This document shows, in pieces, positions 12,028-23,896 of a DNA stretch of 64,000 bases. The stretch's first letter is position 1. The number at the start of each line of letters is the position of its first letter. The stretch is taken from positions 434,001-498,000 of the forward strand of contig JBCAMK010000016.1 in the NCBI GenBank assembly GCA_038503065.1, read 5' to 3'. Source of the stretch: Paragyromitra xinjiangensis (lineage: Eukaryota > Ascomycota > Pezizomycetes > Pezizales > Discinaceae). A model generated the notes under the pieces. The model made no database searches, was not told the origin of the DNA, and worked only from the letters and a program-made list of their open reading frames with translations. The position numbers and the translations under genes were made by a program.

Positions 12028-14250
12028 GTGTACAGTAGTTTTTTCTGGATCCATCTCTAGGGATGTATCTTGGAGAAAATGGTACCTCGAAGAGTTGTAC
12101 ACCAGGCGGGTTTCTATATCCTGATTATAGAAGCTGCGTTTGAATATCTAAAAATCAGCCGATAAATCCTGTGAGGTTGATTGATGGCTGTAGTCTAGAC
12201 AAGGCAGCCGGATGGATAAAAGGAAATATAAACCTGACGAGAAGGATCACGATGTGAACCTAACATACTTTATTTGCCTTTTTTTAGGCACATAATAGCC
12301 GATACTAAACCCCAAGTGTAACTTAACCCGACATCCTGTTGACTCTCAAGAAGAATCGCTAAGGGCTATGACCCCGAAAGTGTTGAACCCGTAAAATCCA
12401 CATATTCTACGCTGACCTAACTGGCATCAGTACACTCAGTTACTAAACAATACCTTATGCGTCGTGGCTCAGTTGATACAGGGTTGTGTAGATCCTGAAT
12501 GCGTCATAGCCTAGTTATGACTCAGATATCCCAGCGCCCCAACGCCTCAACACGCTTTTTCGCATCTTGGAAAGCTGCTTGGGGTATTTCACTACCGTAT
12601 ATACCGTCAAAATACGGCCCAGCTTGCCCCGAGCTAAACCCGATATGGCGTCAAATGGCAAAAGCCACCAGAACTCTACCACTCAGAAGCTCGCTCCCTG
12701 CGCAAGCCACGTAACACCGCACGTTTTATTGGTCAAGCCACTGAGGCAGAGCTAGGCCGTATTTCGACAGTACATACAGTATCTTTATCGCCTTAAGCTT
12801 GCTGCTAGACGCCCTTTTGTCAACCACGCCTCGAAACATTTTATGGGCGAGTGATATATCGTGAAGGTAATTACACCCTGAGACAAGCCACATCAAGAAT
12901 TCCTAGTATTCTATTTTATCCAAGGTCTCGGGTCAAGTTACAAAGATGGTGACCAAACACAACGAGCTGAACCTAACCAGCCCAAACCCTTCCTGGACGA
13001 GATCAAGCTGAACTCAAACCGAGTATTCATTAGTACAGGTGATTTCCAGGCGATTAGGGTTAGAGCCATAAGAGAGCAAGATCCTAACATGCTCGGGAAG
13101 AGCGCAATAGCCCAAGGACACAGATCAATGAAATAAACGCCAAAAACCTTATATCATTTCCCTCTCCGCTGCACCACTCGGCGAGAAAGCTCAAGCTCTC
13201 ACTCTAGAGACCAACGCCTTACGTCTTACCTTTACGTTACATTCCAGAATCTCCCTTACAGGCAGCAATATCCCCTCTCTCGCTCAGCGAGCCACCACAA
13301 CCACAACCCAGCAAGTCCTAATCACAACACATCACTCGCTCCCCCCCCCCAAACCACTACATCCCGTAGATAATCCCACCAAGCAACAACCCAACATCCA
13401 ACCCCCCCCTCTCCAACCAAACCCACCTTCACCCACCCCCCCCATAAACCATCATCCCTCCCTCCCCACACAGCCACCCAGATCCCAGCATCGCCCCCCA
13501 CCATCACCAACACCCATTAACACGCCACCCCAAACCACACATTACCCCTCCCTCCCCTGAGCGAGCGTGACAGCCGTGACCAGTTACGTCGATGCAACCA
13601 CCGTTCGGAATGGCAGCAAACCCCTATCGCGGTCCACTACACGTCATGACCCGTAATACACAATTCCACGGAAATTTCACGCGTCTACTAATGACGCAGT
13701 TAGTGCAGCGTAGATAAACATCAACCCTTATCGCGATGCGGTTAGGAATCGGGCGCCAGCGGGATATAATGGGGTGTGGTTATCATGGAATTTACTATCC
13801 GGAGACGTCTATTGTGGTATGGTATCACACTTATTCATGTAGAAAGCCCTCCCAAAGTAAAGCCCAGTATCAACATCTCCATGCGGCCAGCGCCTCCAGA
13901 TGACATCCCACTCCACAAGTGCAGAACCCACAACCTCCCTCCCTACCAAAAGACGTCCTTCACACATGAGCTTTAGCATATTACCAAAGACGCCAACTCA
14001 AGCGCCCAATCCACTCGAAACGAGTACGCTCAGAACACCGTCAAGCCAGTACTTCATTATTGTCTTACAAGCGATCACGTCTAGACAGCACATAACCCCC
14101 CCCCTCCCTCCTCATCCCTCAGCATACACAAAAAAACGCTCCCAAACCTCCAGCCAAACAACACGCCCGCATATAGACAGTTACACAAACCCTCAAACCA
14201 AAAGCCACAAAAAAAAAATATTACAAAAGCCCCAAGACGAGACGAAAAAA
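12028..14250. other. Gene-poor region with a C-rich tract
   Basis: No gene recognised. From about 13320 to 13560 the plus strand is almost only C, A and T, with several runs of seven or more C, a strong strand asymmetry. The last ~250 bases lie downstream of the permease stop codon. Confidence 0.45.
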
Positions 14251-16148
14251 CTAACAGAAAACCTTATAACTAAAACCCCCAACACGTTAGTAATTGCCCA
14301 TATTATCTTGAGGGGGGGGATGACATACATTTTCTTCCACTTCGGCCACGCCTCTCTCTCCGCCCTCTCCTCCGCCAATATCGTATCCAGATCCAACTCT
14401 CTCCTCCCCGTAACCAAATCCATATCCGCGCTCCTCACGAACGGGGTTCTATAGATGATTTTATACGGGATGTAGAACGCCAACACGACAGGCACGGTTA
14501 AATAAATCGAGAAGAAAGTCTCCGCATCCGGGTCCTCACCAACCGGCCATACGGCGACCCAGAACTGTGCGATGAGGACTAGACAATTAAGTATAAACCC
14601 AAGCCATGAGCCAACAACACCTGGTTGAGATCGATACGCCAGCTCGTCTAGCGTGTGACCTTGTTTTTTCCACCCGTGACGGAACCGGATATGCGCGAGA
14701 CAGATTGAGCCCCATGTGATGATTGAGGAGAGACCTGAGATGGCCAACATCCAGGTGAAGGCTTCGCCTTGTTTTGGTGAGGCGGCGAGGTAGCCGAGGA
14801 GGCCGATGAGGGCGGAGACGACGATACCAACCATGGGACGGCCTTGACGGTCGATGTAGCCTAGGATACGCGGGGCTTGGCCTTGTTCGGCGAGGGCTGC
14901 GAGAGTGCGGGATGATCCGTAGACGGAGGAGTTACCGACGGATAGGACAGCGATCATGATGACTACGTTCATGATGGATGGGAGGACTGCGATACCGGCG
15001 TTATCGATTGCAATGACGAAGGGGGATGCAGAGGCGTCGGCGCTGGATGAACCAGATAGAAGGCGAGGTTCATTCCATGGGACGAGGAGACCAACGAGGG
15101 TGAGCGAAACAATGTAAAATAGTGTGATACGCCAGAATACCTGTTTGACGGCTGTTGGGAGGGACTTGCGTGGGTTGGCGGTTTCGGCGGCGGCGAGACC
15201 GACAAGTTCTGTTCCAGCGAAGGCGAAGGCTGCTGTGACGAATACAGAACAGAGACCTTTGAAACCATTGTGGAAGGCGCCTGGATCGTGCCAGTAGCGG
15301 CCACCGATGTATTCGCCGCCAGGTCCACCACCGCAGTTTAGGATGATACCGAGAAGGCTGTATCCGTTAGAAAACGCTGCCTAGACAAAACCAATGACGG
15401 AACCTTACATAAAACCGATAACAGCAATAACTTTGATGATCGAGAAGACGAATTCGGCTTCACCATAACCCTTAACACCGAACAAATTGATAGCGACGAT
15501 CAGAATCCAGAAAATAGTAACCCAGACAGCCTTGTTGACACTCGAATGCCAAAAGTCGATCGTTATCGAAGCCGCGACGATTTCAAGCGGAAGCACAATG
15601 AGCCATTGCAACGCGTAACTATTTTTCCGATCGGTTAGATTATCGCCACACAGCAAATCACGAGTGACTTACTTCCAACCCATAGCAAACCCCCACGCCG
15701 GGTCCAAAAACCTCGTAGAATAAGCCGAAAACGACCCAGCAATCGGGAACAAAACCGCCAATTCACCCAGCGCATGAACAACACAATACAACATAGAACC
15801 GATGAGGGCAAACGCGATGAGCAGTGAAGCGGGACCACCCGTATGCAGTGCTACACCGGAACCAACGAAAAGCCCAGTACCGATGGAACCACCAATTGCA
15901 ATCATCTGCAAGTGCCGTCCCTTCAGCTTCCGCGAGAGTGGCGATTCAGCGACATTGATGGCTGCCTGCTCAACATCAAAGTGACCGCCTGCTGCTGCTT
16001 CTCGTCTTTTTGCGGTCGCGGCGGCATGTACTGGATGTGGCTTGAAGCCGTCGATGAAGCCGCGTGCGAACCCCCCGGACGAGGATGTGCCTTCTTCGCC
16101 CGAAGTGTAGGGGGGCACTGCTTCTTTTTCAGAAGAGGAGGTAATCAT
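14251..16148 (-). CDS. Amino acid permease (YAT/APC family)
   Basis: Plasma-membrane proton-coupled amino acid transporter. Exons on the minus strand: 16148-15673, 15618-15409, 15357-14329 and 14269-14251, giving 577 residues, the usual family length. The first membrane segment carries the hallmark IAIGGSIGTGLFVGSG (TM1), followed by about eleven further hydrophobic segments and the conserved FAFAGTELVGLAAAE region. Intron 2 (15358-15408) restores IGFILLGIILN, matching the family. The last intron (14270-14328; GTATGT, TACTAAC, TTTTAG) was placed because reading through gives a non-family tail, whereas splicing gives KKIYKVFC and a stop, the usual C-terminus of these permeases. The substrate class cannot be set from sequence alone. 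Several GATA words lie upstream. Confidence 0.93.
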
Positions 16149-19100
16149 TTTGACCTGTTCTTCGTGTGAGTTCTGCTAGAGACCGTCACCGAAGTATCCA
16201 GAAGAGTGATAGAGATATAGAAAAGTAAAGATGGGTGGAAAGGGATGGAAACTGCAAGGCAAGATGGGAGATTTACGGTATTTAAGTATGAAACCCGGGG
16301 CAAACAGGACGGACATGTCGGTTTATTAGACTGTCGACAAGAGATAGCTATCAAATACCAAAGCCAGTTAGACCGCAGTGATGATACCAGTTTCAGGTCA
16401 GACTAGTCCCACTCCAGACAATTGATAGGCGATCCACGAATGCATCGGCGCCTGGTAAGGGACTGGATGGCAGGCAAATAACTCCATCAGGAGTCGTGGT
16501 ACAATAATACACCTGCTCTTGTGTCGCGGTTCCCTCCACTCACATCTGACAGAGCTGCATGCAATCGTCTATATCGAGTTCTGCTAGAAATATCCTCTCG
16601 TCCTTGAATCTAGGAGATGTCTTCTAGTACGCCTCCGACGCTAGGTAAGTAACTCCTAGATAAGAGCCTTCTGGCCCAAGGCTGGACCCCAAGAAAAATA
16701 AAATAACCCCCAGGAGCCTTACACGATGACCGCTTCAAAGACACAAGGCACCAAAAGACAGCTGTGAGGCTCTCTGCCTCCGTCGCCTCGAACAGGAAGC
16801 TGAGTGATAAGGAAGAAGGATTAGGAAAGAGTTCCGTGGTGGAGCGGGGGTTTGGACAATGTCGCGTGTCCTGCCCGGTCGTGATTGGCGGAGCGGAGGT
16901 TGACGCCACCTGACACCGGAGGGAAACACCACAATGCTTGAATTCCTGTCCGTTGGCTCATTGCCTACATGTCCATCACTGAATACAATAATACAATACG
17001 ATAGAGTCTCTCCCGCGAGTTACCCCGCATATGCACAGCCTTCTAAGATCCATTCATTTCGTTGAGAGCAGATCTACAGACCTAGCTGACGTAAAACCAT
17101 CGCTCGAGGGACCTTCCGGATTAATCTTTGTGCTGTGAATCCTACCATATCCTTAATCCAAGATATTATCAAACAAGGATCACAGGGAATGGAGCGTAAT
17201 TTCAATCACTGATCACCGTTTTCCTTTCCTTTTCTTTTCTTTTCTCCTCACGTAGGTGTGGGTGCTAGGTTAGTCCGGCGAGCCAAGCAAACCCGGAAAA
17301 ATACCTAAGTTAGTGTTTCGGCGTCAAGTGCGAGTCGAAATGAAACATCCGTCGCATGGAGAAGGTGAAATCATGCTTTTCTTCCCCCAGCTTTTTGCTT
17401 TTCGAATTACGTTCGATCAGATCAGGGGAGAAAAAGAAAGTATTATTACAGTAGAGTGTACGTACAGACGCCACTTTCCCCGAGGGTAAAGTTCAAGGGA
17501 GGTTTTGCCCATTCCTGGTTTCTTGGCGGGGGAGAGTTGTTAGAGCACATGCGGGAGTACCAAGATGGCCGCGGTCTGTGGCATGTCAGTGGCGCAAAAG
17601 GCCCGCTTGTCGGCGCTCGCCGCTATTCCACCTCTGCCACATGTGTGAATTCTTCAATTAAAGTTTCATAACGTCGTGTAACCTACCAGAAAACCCTCAG
17701 AAACCACGTTTTTCTCGGAGATACCGAGTAGAAGAGAGGTAATTGGGAAGGCCGATAGAAGGCGTTGATATCCTCCATCTGCAACTTCCCCCCCACGCTT
17801 GGCTTCTCCATGGCTCTGGGTTGGCTGGTTAGACCTCTCATACATATAGATATCTTGGTAGACAATCCACGGTTCCCACTCTCGAGATTCAGCACATGTC
17901 ATTTTAGCTACCCTATCTCGAAGCCCCCTCCACATATCAAAAGCAAATATCCCCAAAACCCTCATACAACATTAACGCCACGTCCTCGGTGAGTTCTTAA
18001 GATCCGGAACCTTTTTTAAATCTCAGTATCGGGCAATCCCGTTATCTCGATTCTGCGTACGACCCAGTAAAACACACCACAACACAACCCACCTCATGAT
18101 ATCGTGGATTGAGCTCTGGGGTTTACAGCTGACGCTCCAGTTTACGCGAGCTCGGTAAACGGTCTGCGCCAGAGGGTGATATCTGGAGTAAACCCCCCTA
18201 GCCCCCCGCAAATTAGGTAATACATAAGAAGCGCCGGGTGTAAAGCTGGAGAAAAGGAAACTAGAGGGCGAAAGGAAGCTGTACGGTTGAGATCGTGCCG
18301 AAGCGGGGAGTGGAGCTAGAGGATCCTTGTTACGGACATGAAGAGTAGAGGGGTTCTGTAAATGTTTGCGGAAACCGGGGATGGGGCTGGGAGGAGTGTG
18401 CAAGGCGGTGTTTTCACAGGCCTTGTATAGTACAATGTGTATTCTGCTATAGTCGGATCATGCACGATACACGATCGTAATGGTGGGATGTAACCTTGGT
18501 AGAGTGGTGACGAGTGGGTGGGGTTTTCGGGCGATGGACGGAAATATGTAGGTAGTTTAATGAGGGTCTTGATACAGCGCGGCTACCATAAACTTTTATT
18601 AGTGAATAGATTTCCGTGCCGTCCCGCTAATGAAGGAACTGGTATTTCAACCTATGTTCTAGAAGGAAGCATACGAAACACTTCTGTGCGACAGATAACG
18701 AGAAGCTGTGATACAACCGTTCTCGGTGATGAGCGCAGGGAAGAATTTTTTTTCTTCTTGCATGCTGTAAGCGGGAGTTTAATTAAAATTAATCAACGGT
18801 ACCATACGTAGGTGGTATGCCGTAGTGATACTCTATATTACGCGGTTTATTAAAGAAGTAATCAGTTCTCGGCATCTATTCCGTACAAGGCGTGACAACA
18901 GTATTGGTTGGCCTTATGATAGCTGGAGTGAAAACCGCGTGACGATCGGTTCTATCATCAGCCGCAGGTACACTTACAGCCCTGCGGAGTGCCGTCATTC
19001 TAACAAATAGTAGTAATAATCTTCAATCCCAAGGCAGAGCCTGTACTAGCTGACGTTTGGGCTTTCTATAGATATCAAAGGGTGTTACCATCCTCGTAAC

Positions 19101-19338
19101 AAGCCTGATCTCTTACGAGCCGTTTGGAATACAACACCGCCGAGTCGTTATCTAGTAGGTCCAGCTGAACGGGGACTAGGCTGTCGTGTATGAAACTCGA
19201 TCAGGGACGTTTTCGACAGCCCGCGGTTTTCCAGAAGGGTTTCAGAATGGTAGAGCTGTGCCACAGACTAACGTTGAAGCAGGGGCTCTCGGAGTGAGGC
19301 GGCGAAGCTTGTTCAAGTACGTATATGTCTTGCGAGCT
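16149..19338. other. Intergenic region, no gene recognised
   Basis: The first ~300 bases are the permease promoter, with several GATA-type words (for example TGATAG near 16207 and GATAGCTATC near 16344). A pyrimidine tract lies at about 17222-17248. The remaining ~2.8 kb shows only short overlapping frames with no family resemblance. Confidence 0.45.
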
Positions 19339-19347
19339 TAAATAATA
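19339..19347. repeat. Left 9-bp target-site duplication of the MULE
   Basis: TAAATAATA, identical to 22293-22301 and immediately outside the left terminal repeat. Confidence 0.88.
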
Positions 19348-19412
19348 GGGTAAACGTTCTCCATACCATGAACCTTTGTGAAACCATATCGCATACCATA
19401 CTTGGCTGCAAC
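19348..19412 (+). repeat. MULE left terminal inverted repeat
   Basis: About 65 bp, matching the right end with gaps; the best-matching blocks are the outer ~23 bp and the inner ATACCATACTTGGCTG. Confidence 0.78.
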
Positions 19413-19534
19413 ATCAGTGCACAACACCCCCCTCCCACCCACCAGCTAGAGCCCCACCTTTGGTAAGAGCAATTCCACCATGGTTTTCATCAATACTAAT
19501 CCTTTTACAGAGCCAAAAGAATCTGTTTCAATCC

Positions 19535-19870
19535 GTTTTGTTTCCTCTACGGTTCCGCCGAGACCTACAGTTCCGCCGAGCAATTCCGCTGTTTTGTTTC
19601 CTCTACCGCTCCGCCGAGCCTTATGGTTCCATCAAGCAAGCTTGCTGTTTCGTTTCCTCTACCGCTCCGCCGAGCCTTATGATTTCATCAAGCAAGCTTG
19701 CTGTTTTGTTTCCTCTACAGTTCCGCCGAGACCTACAGTTCCGCCGAGCAATTTCACTGTTTCGTTTCCTCTACCATTTCGCCGAGCTTCTTATGATTCC
19801 ATCAAGCAAGCTTGCTGTTTTGTTTCCTCTACCGTTCCGCCGAGCCCTACAGTTCCGCCGAGCCATCTGG
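19535..19870 (+). repeat. 56-bp minisatellite, six units, two unit types
   Basis: Six tandem units starting at about 19535, 19591, 19647, 19703, 19759 and 19817, the fifth slightly longer. All begin with a TTTTGTTTCCTCTAC-like block and CCGCCGAG. The second half is of two kinds: type A repeats TTCCGCCGAG, type B has TTCCATCAAGCAAGCTT. The order is A-B-B-A-B-A. Because 56 is not a multiple of three, the open frames running through it change frame in each unit and are unlikely to be real proteins. Confidence 0.9.
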
Positions 19871-20309
19871 TATTTCTCACAAAAACTAGCTAGAACCAAC
19901 TCTATTTGTTACATACGGTCCTACTGGGTTTTACCAGGTACTATAAATCAGTACATGCCGAAGCACATTTCGCGACAAACTGCTGAAACATTGGGATTAG
20001 GTGTAATTATCTGTGCACTACCTTCGGTAATGAAAATGTCGCCATCAAATCCTATCGGAGCAAGCGGAATAGGTAAAATCATAACATTGGATGGGGGAAA
20101 AACTTTTTGACAGCAAGAACAATAACAATGAGATTTTATGGCATAGTGATGCGGAAGTATGTATAAATGTCAGGTACATACAACTCAAAGGCTTTTTTTG
20201 ACACTGCTAATCTCAAGTTTTCTTGGTAAAATACCTTGATCTACATTATATCGTCCTATCGCTATATCATCATTTCGATTTTCTTAATCTTTTATTAAAC
20301 ATCTCTGTC

Positions 20310-22143
20310 TATCAAAGTCAATCAAGTTTTTGCAACTTTTGAAGATCTGAAATTGTGTATTCAAGATTGGGCACTTGTCGATAAATTTGAGTTAGAATGC
20401 AGTTGAAGGATCTGGCCGTGCAGATTACCGATGCAAAACTTTACCGTCGAGGTGATCTTTGGAGGTTGCGATTGGAGAGTTTTTCTTGAGGTGCAGAACA
20501 GTGACATAAAAATCGGGAAAATCATTCACAGCACTTGCTTGGGTTCATTTCTCATGCGTCTTTCTGCTACAATTCTCAATCTTGGCTACAGCGACAAATT
20601 CCCATCATCAATGTTCTGCAGCCTTACAATTTCATGAAGTTATCGACTAAGATTCAAATTCATTACTGGCGACGAACATGTCAATTATCGTTGCGTCTGA
20701 GGGCATGCGATGCTATCGCGCAACAACGATCATGAACAACTCGCGTACCATCAACTACCTAGTTATATTACACGCTGCAAGAACATGTCATATGTTTATC
20801 TGCATCTTGAGACTATTCTGCGCAAATAATCTTGACGGTTCACAAATTTTTCGTTTTAAATCGGGTGTTTATTTGTCCAGTGAAATTCAAATTCTCTTTT
20901 CAACAATGTCGTCGTTTGTTCTTGTTGATGGTACTTTTTTGCAAATTTCGTATGTACAAACTTTACTTGTTGCAGATTACTATAGATGCAAACGGTCATA
21001 TTGTTTTATTAGGCTTGGGCAGTCGTTGAGAGTGAGCAAAGACTCGCAATTATATTTCATGTATCATCTGACGAGCAATACGCCAGATTTTAGATTCTAC
21101 TGTTATTAGTGACCGCGATAAGGGTTTGATTGCTTCTTGAAGATGTTTTGGGACTGGGATATCTCGTGCATACTGCTTTGTTTTCATCTCGAGAAGCTTG
21201 AAGACCAGATTTGGTATTCGGTTGACGAATACTTTCTTTTGGAAGATTGCAAATTCAACAAACGAGGAGCGATATAACACTCAAATGGAGTTACTACGTG
21301 AAAGCTAGTGCAGTTGAATATTTGGAAGGAATTGAAAGAGGCTTTATGGAGTTCTTGCGTTCTTTCGGGCTGACGGTACGGTCGCATACATCAAATATTG
21401 TCGAGTCATTCAAACAAAACTATCCGTTTACATCGCGAGCCTTCCTATTTGAAACACTCAATGAAATTTGGCGCTCGCAAATGGCACTTCGATTTCAACG
21501 GTTACAACAATCAAAACACGATTATCGGTTTCTTTTACACTGTTGTATCACAGAAGTACAAATTAGCAAAACTTGGGCACGGAGCAGTACTGTACGTCTT
21601 GCTACGATGGAACATGCCGAAGTTCAGCAGCGTACCACTCAGCCAGGCCAAGTAGAGAAAACCTACATTGTGAACTGTAAGTTTCATTGTTTGCGATTGG
21701 TATTTTTTTATTTTATACTTATTGTGCGATTACTATAGTGTCAGAAAAAACATGTACTTGTTTACGCTTTCAAGAAAACAACATACCTTGTTCTCTTATC
21801 TTTGCGTATTACGAAACAGACTCACATAGATTATTTTCCTACTGCGCTGTCGGTCACCACATGGCAAAATACCTATCTCTATAATTGGAAGCCGATTAGC
21901 ATTGAAAACCTGCCTGTATCTCAAAATCTCGAAAATTCATTGTGTTACCCACCTCTTACACGACGCATGGCTGGGAGACCGAAGAAAAAAAGAGCTCAAA
22001 AGGGGGATCGGGGTCTTGCAGCTTTGGTATATGCAAGAAAATTAAATGGTGAGGAGGTTTTGGAAAACAGAAAACAGAAATGCGGGAGCTGTAAACTAGC
22101 AGCTGGCCATAATTCCAGAACATGTACTGCGGGTCATACATAG
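20310..22143 (+). pseudogene. Degenerate MULE transposase
   Basis: Fragments in all three plus frames line up in the order of a Mutator-type transposase. First is an N-terminal DNA-binding-like stretch (QVFATFEDLKLCIQDWAL). Next comes the DDE-core block VDGTFLQISYVQTLLVA followed, one frame away, by IDANGHIVLLG, then VVESE and a frame-shifted SDRDKGLI. After that are NSTNEERYN and HTSNIVESFK, and a SWIM-like finger (CTCLRFQENNIPCS, with the final His missing). It ends with the terminal GRPKKKR and a zinc knuckle CGSCKLAAGHNSRTC. A probable intron lies at about 21676-21739. At least three single-base frame changes and an in-frame stop interrupt the core, so the gene is broken. Boundaries are approximate at the 5' end. 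Confidence 0.85.
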
Positions 22144-22215
22144 CTAGATTTTTTTTAAGCGACCTGAGAAAGCCTATGTGTACTATTGATGCAGAATTTT
22201 TTATTTTTTAGACTA

Positions 22216-22292
22216 GTTCCAGCCAAGTATGGTATATGACTTAGTTCCACCTATGTTCCACCGGGCGCGCATGGTATATCGAACGTTTTCTC
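22216..22292 (-). repeat. MULE right terminal inverted repeat
   Basis: About 77 bp, the inverted counterpart of the left end, with an insertion of ~12 bp relative to it between the conserved blocks. Confidence 0.78.
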
Positions 22293-22301
22293 TAAATAAT
22301 A
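22293..22301. repeat. Right 9-bp target-site duplication of the MULE
   Basis: TAAATAATA, the exact copy of the left flank. Confidence 0.88.
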
Positions 22302-23896
22302 GCGCGGTTTTCCCGCTTACTGGGGTCCTAATAAACCGGCGTACTGTCCGAGGAGAGTTTAGTTCCTTGAACGCCAACTCGCCCGTTGATACGTAGCGCG
22401 GCTATCTAACTATCGATTGGAACCTGGAATTACGTTTTATCAATTGGTTTTTGCGTACGCGCGAGCTGTAGTTTGTCGTGAGATCTGTTTGAAAGACCCC
22501 TGTTCCGCGACCCGGTAGCCGCTTTGGTGCGTCATGTAATATCACTCATACTCGGATGGAATGGTGAATGTCGAATAATTTAAAATGAGAGTCAGGTAAC
22601 TTGTGGTGCGCAAAGACACGCGCTTGTCAGCTCACCAGTCCTCGACCCCTTTAGTTCCCTTTCAGTAGATAGCTGTAGGTGTGAGATGAGTGATTGAATT
22701 CCGTCATAATCCACCGGCGAGATAGGGAAACGGCGTCTCTAGATCTTGTAGGAAGGTATACAGCACGGTAGAAAAAACATACGATGCTGCGAGTGGTTCC
22801 CATCCAATCTTCTTACACTTGGTTAGTTACCCGGCTTATGGTTTTGTCCAAACCACTACATTTGTTGGATCGTCGTAATCGTCGGGGAATACATTTTATT
22901 ATCACGAGAATAACAAAGTTAAATCGAAGGTGTTTCATATTAAACCCCACGGCAGTAATTGCGGTCGCCGTCAGATGAGCACAACGCGAGACGTCACGAT
23001 CCTGTGGGAGGGCTTCAAAAGATAACCCAAAACGGATAGTTCCGTGGTTAATCTGCTAGAACCGGTCACTCCATCTACCAACCCACGATACGTAAGAATC
23101 TGAAGCATCTTGAGATGGTAGGCGAAAATCTTAGTCCCCACGGAGACTTTGCAATAGGTCATCAGTTGGAGGACTTGGATAACCTCCATGACTGTCATTC
23201 CTCTACAAACTTTGTCCCTCTCTCCTAGAGGGATATTTAGTATAGGAATAGCTTTTCACGAAATGGAAATGGTTTTAACACTGTCACTCACACGTAACGA
23301 GTGATATCCCATGAACTACCTCGACCGACCCAACTGAGGACTAGACTCCACCTAGAACCCAATTCTAGCTATGCCATTTCAATCTTCTATCTTAGTAACC
23401 GGAATACCGTGAACCCTACCCCTGAATAACAAGTCAATGATAGTTTTAACGTAAACAGCGCTATCGTTTCTAGGGTATGTATTCATGGGTGGTTGCTTGG
23501 ATTATGTCTGGGTAGCTGGAGCTAGGATTGGGTTTTGTGTTTAGTAGTTAGCACGTAAGCTGTCGCTGAGAGTTAGCTGCTGGTATGTATTGTGGATGTA
23601 TCGGGTGGTTGGCTTTTATTGTTCTGGAGTCTATTTTATAGGGACTGCAAGAGCCTCTTCGTCTCTTCGGTCTCAGGGGCTTTCCGGGAAGGTATAGGAG
23701 TAGGGTACGAGTGGGGTATAGAAGTTAAGAGTGTTATGCCATAGTTCTAGGTATGGATGTAAGTGAATTTGGGTGGGCAAGGGTTGGAGGTAGCATTAAA
23801 CACTGTTATTACGAATTCACTTCGAATCCCAATCAAAGCTTGAGCTCAAACAAGACTACTACACGAGCTCAAACATGCACAATCTCTCATCACCAA
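22302..23896. other. Intergenic region, nothing recognised
   Basis: No supported open frame, RNA gene or repeat. The final portion lies downstream of the FAD monooxygenase stop codon. Confidence 0.45.

Larger units (their letters stand above)
19348..22292 (+). mobile_element. Mutator-like DNA transposon (MULE), 2945 bp
   Basis: A complete but probably inactive class II element. The ends are imperfect inverted repeats: the left starts GGGTAAACGTTC and contains ATACCATG and ATACCATACTTGGCTG; the right, read inward on the minus strand, starts GAGAAAACGTTC with the same two words. The 9-bp duplication TAAATAATA directly flanks both ends, the classical Mutator signature. In order it contains: left repeat, a 56-bp minisatellite (19535-19870), a spacer, a degenerate MULE transposase gene (about 20310-22143) and the right repeat. 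The exact target duplication contrasts with the heavy damage of the transposase, suggesting that a defective copy was mobilised by an enzyme in trans. Confidence 0.88.

Noticed and set aside
12499..12755. Two overlapping frames after the tRNA
   Set aside because: Short, no family resemblance, and neither has supporting splice or start signals.
19460..20110. Long open frames across the minisatellite
   Set aside because: The 56-bp period is not divisible by three, and the predicted peptides just echo the repeat in rotating frames; no start context or homologue.
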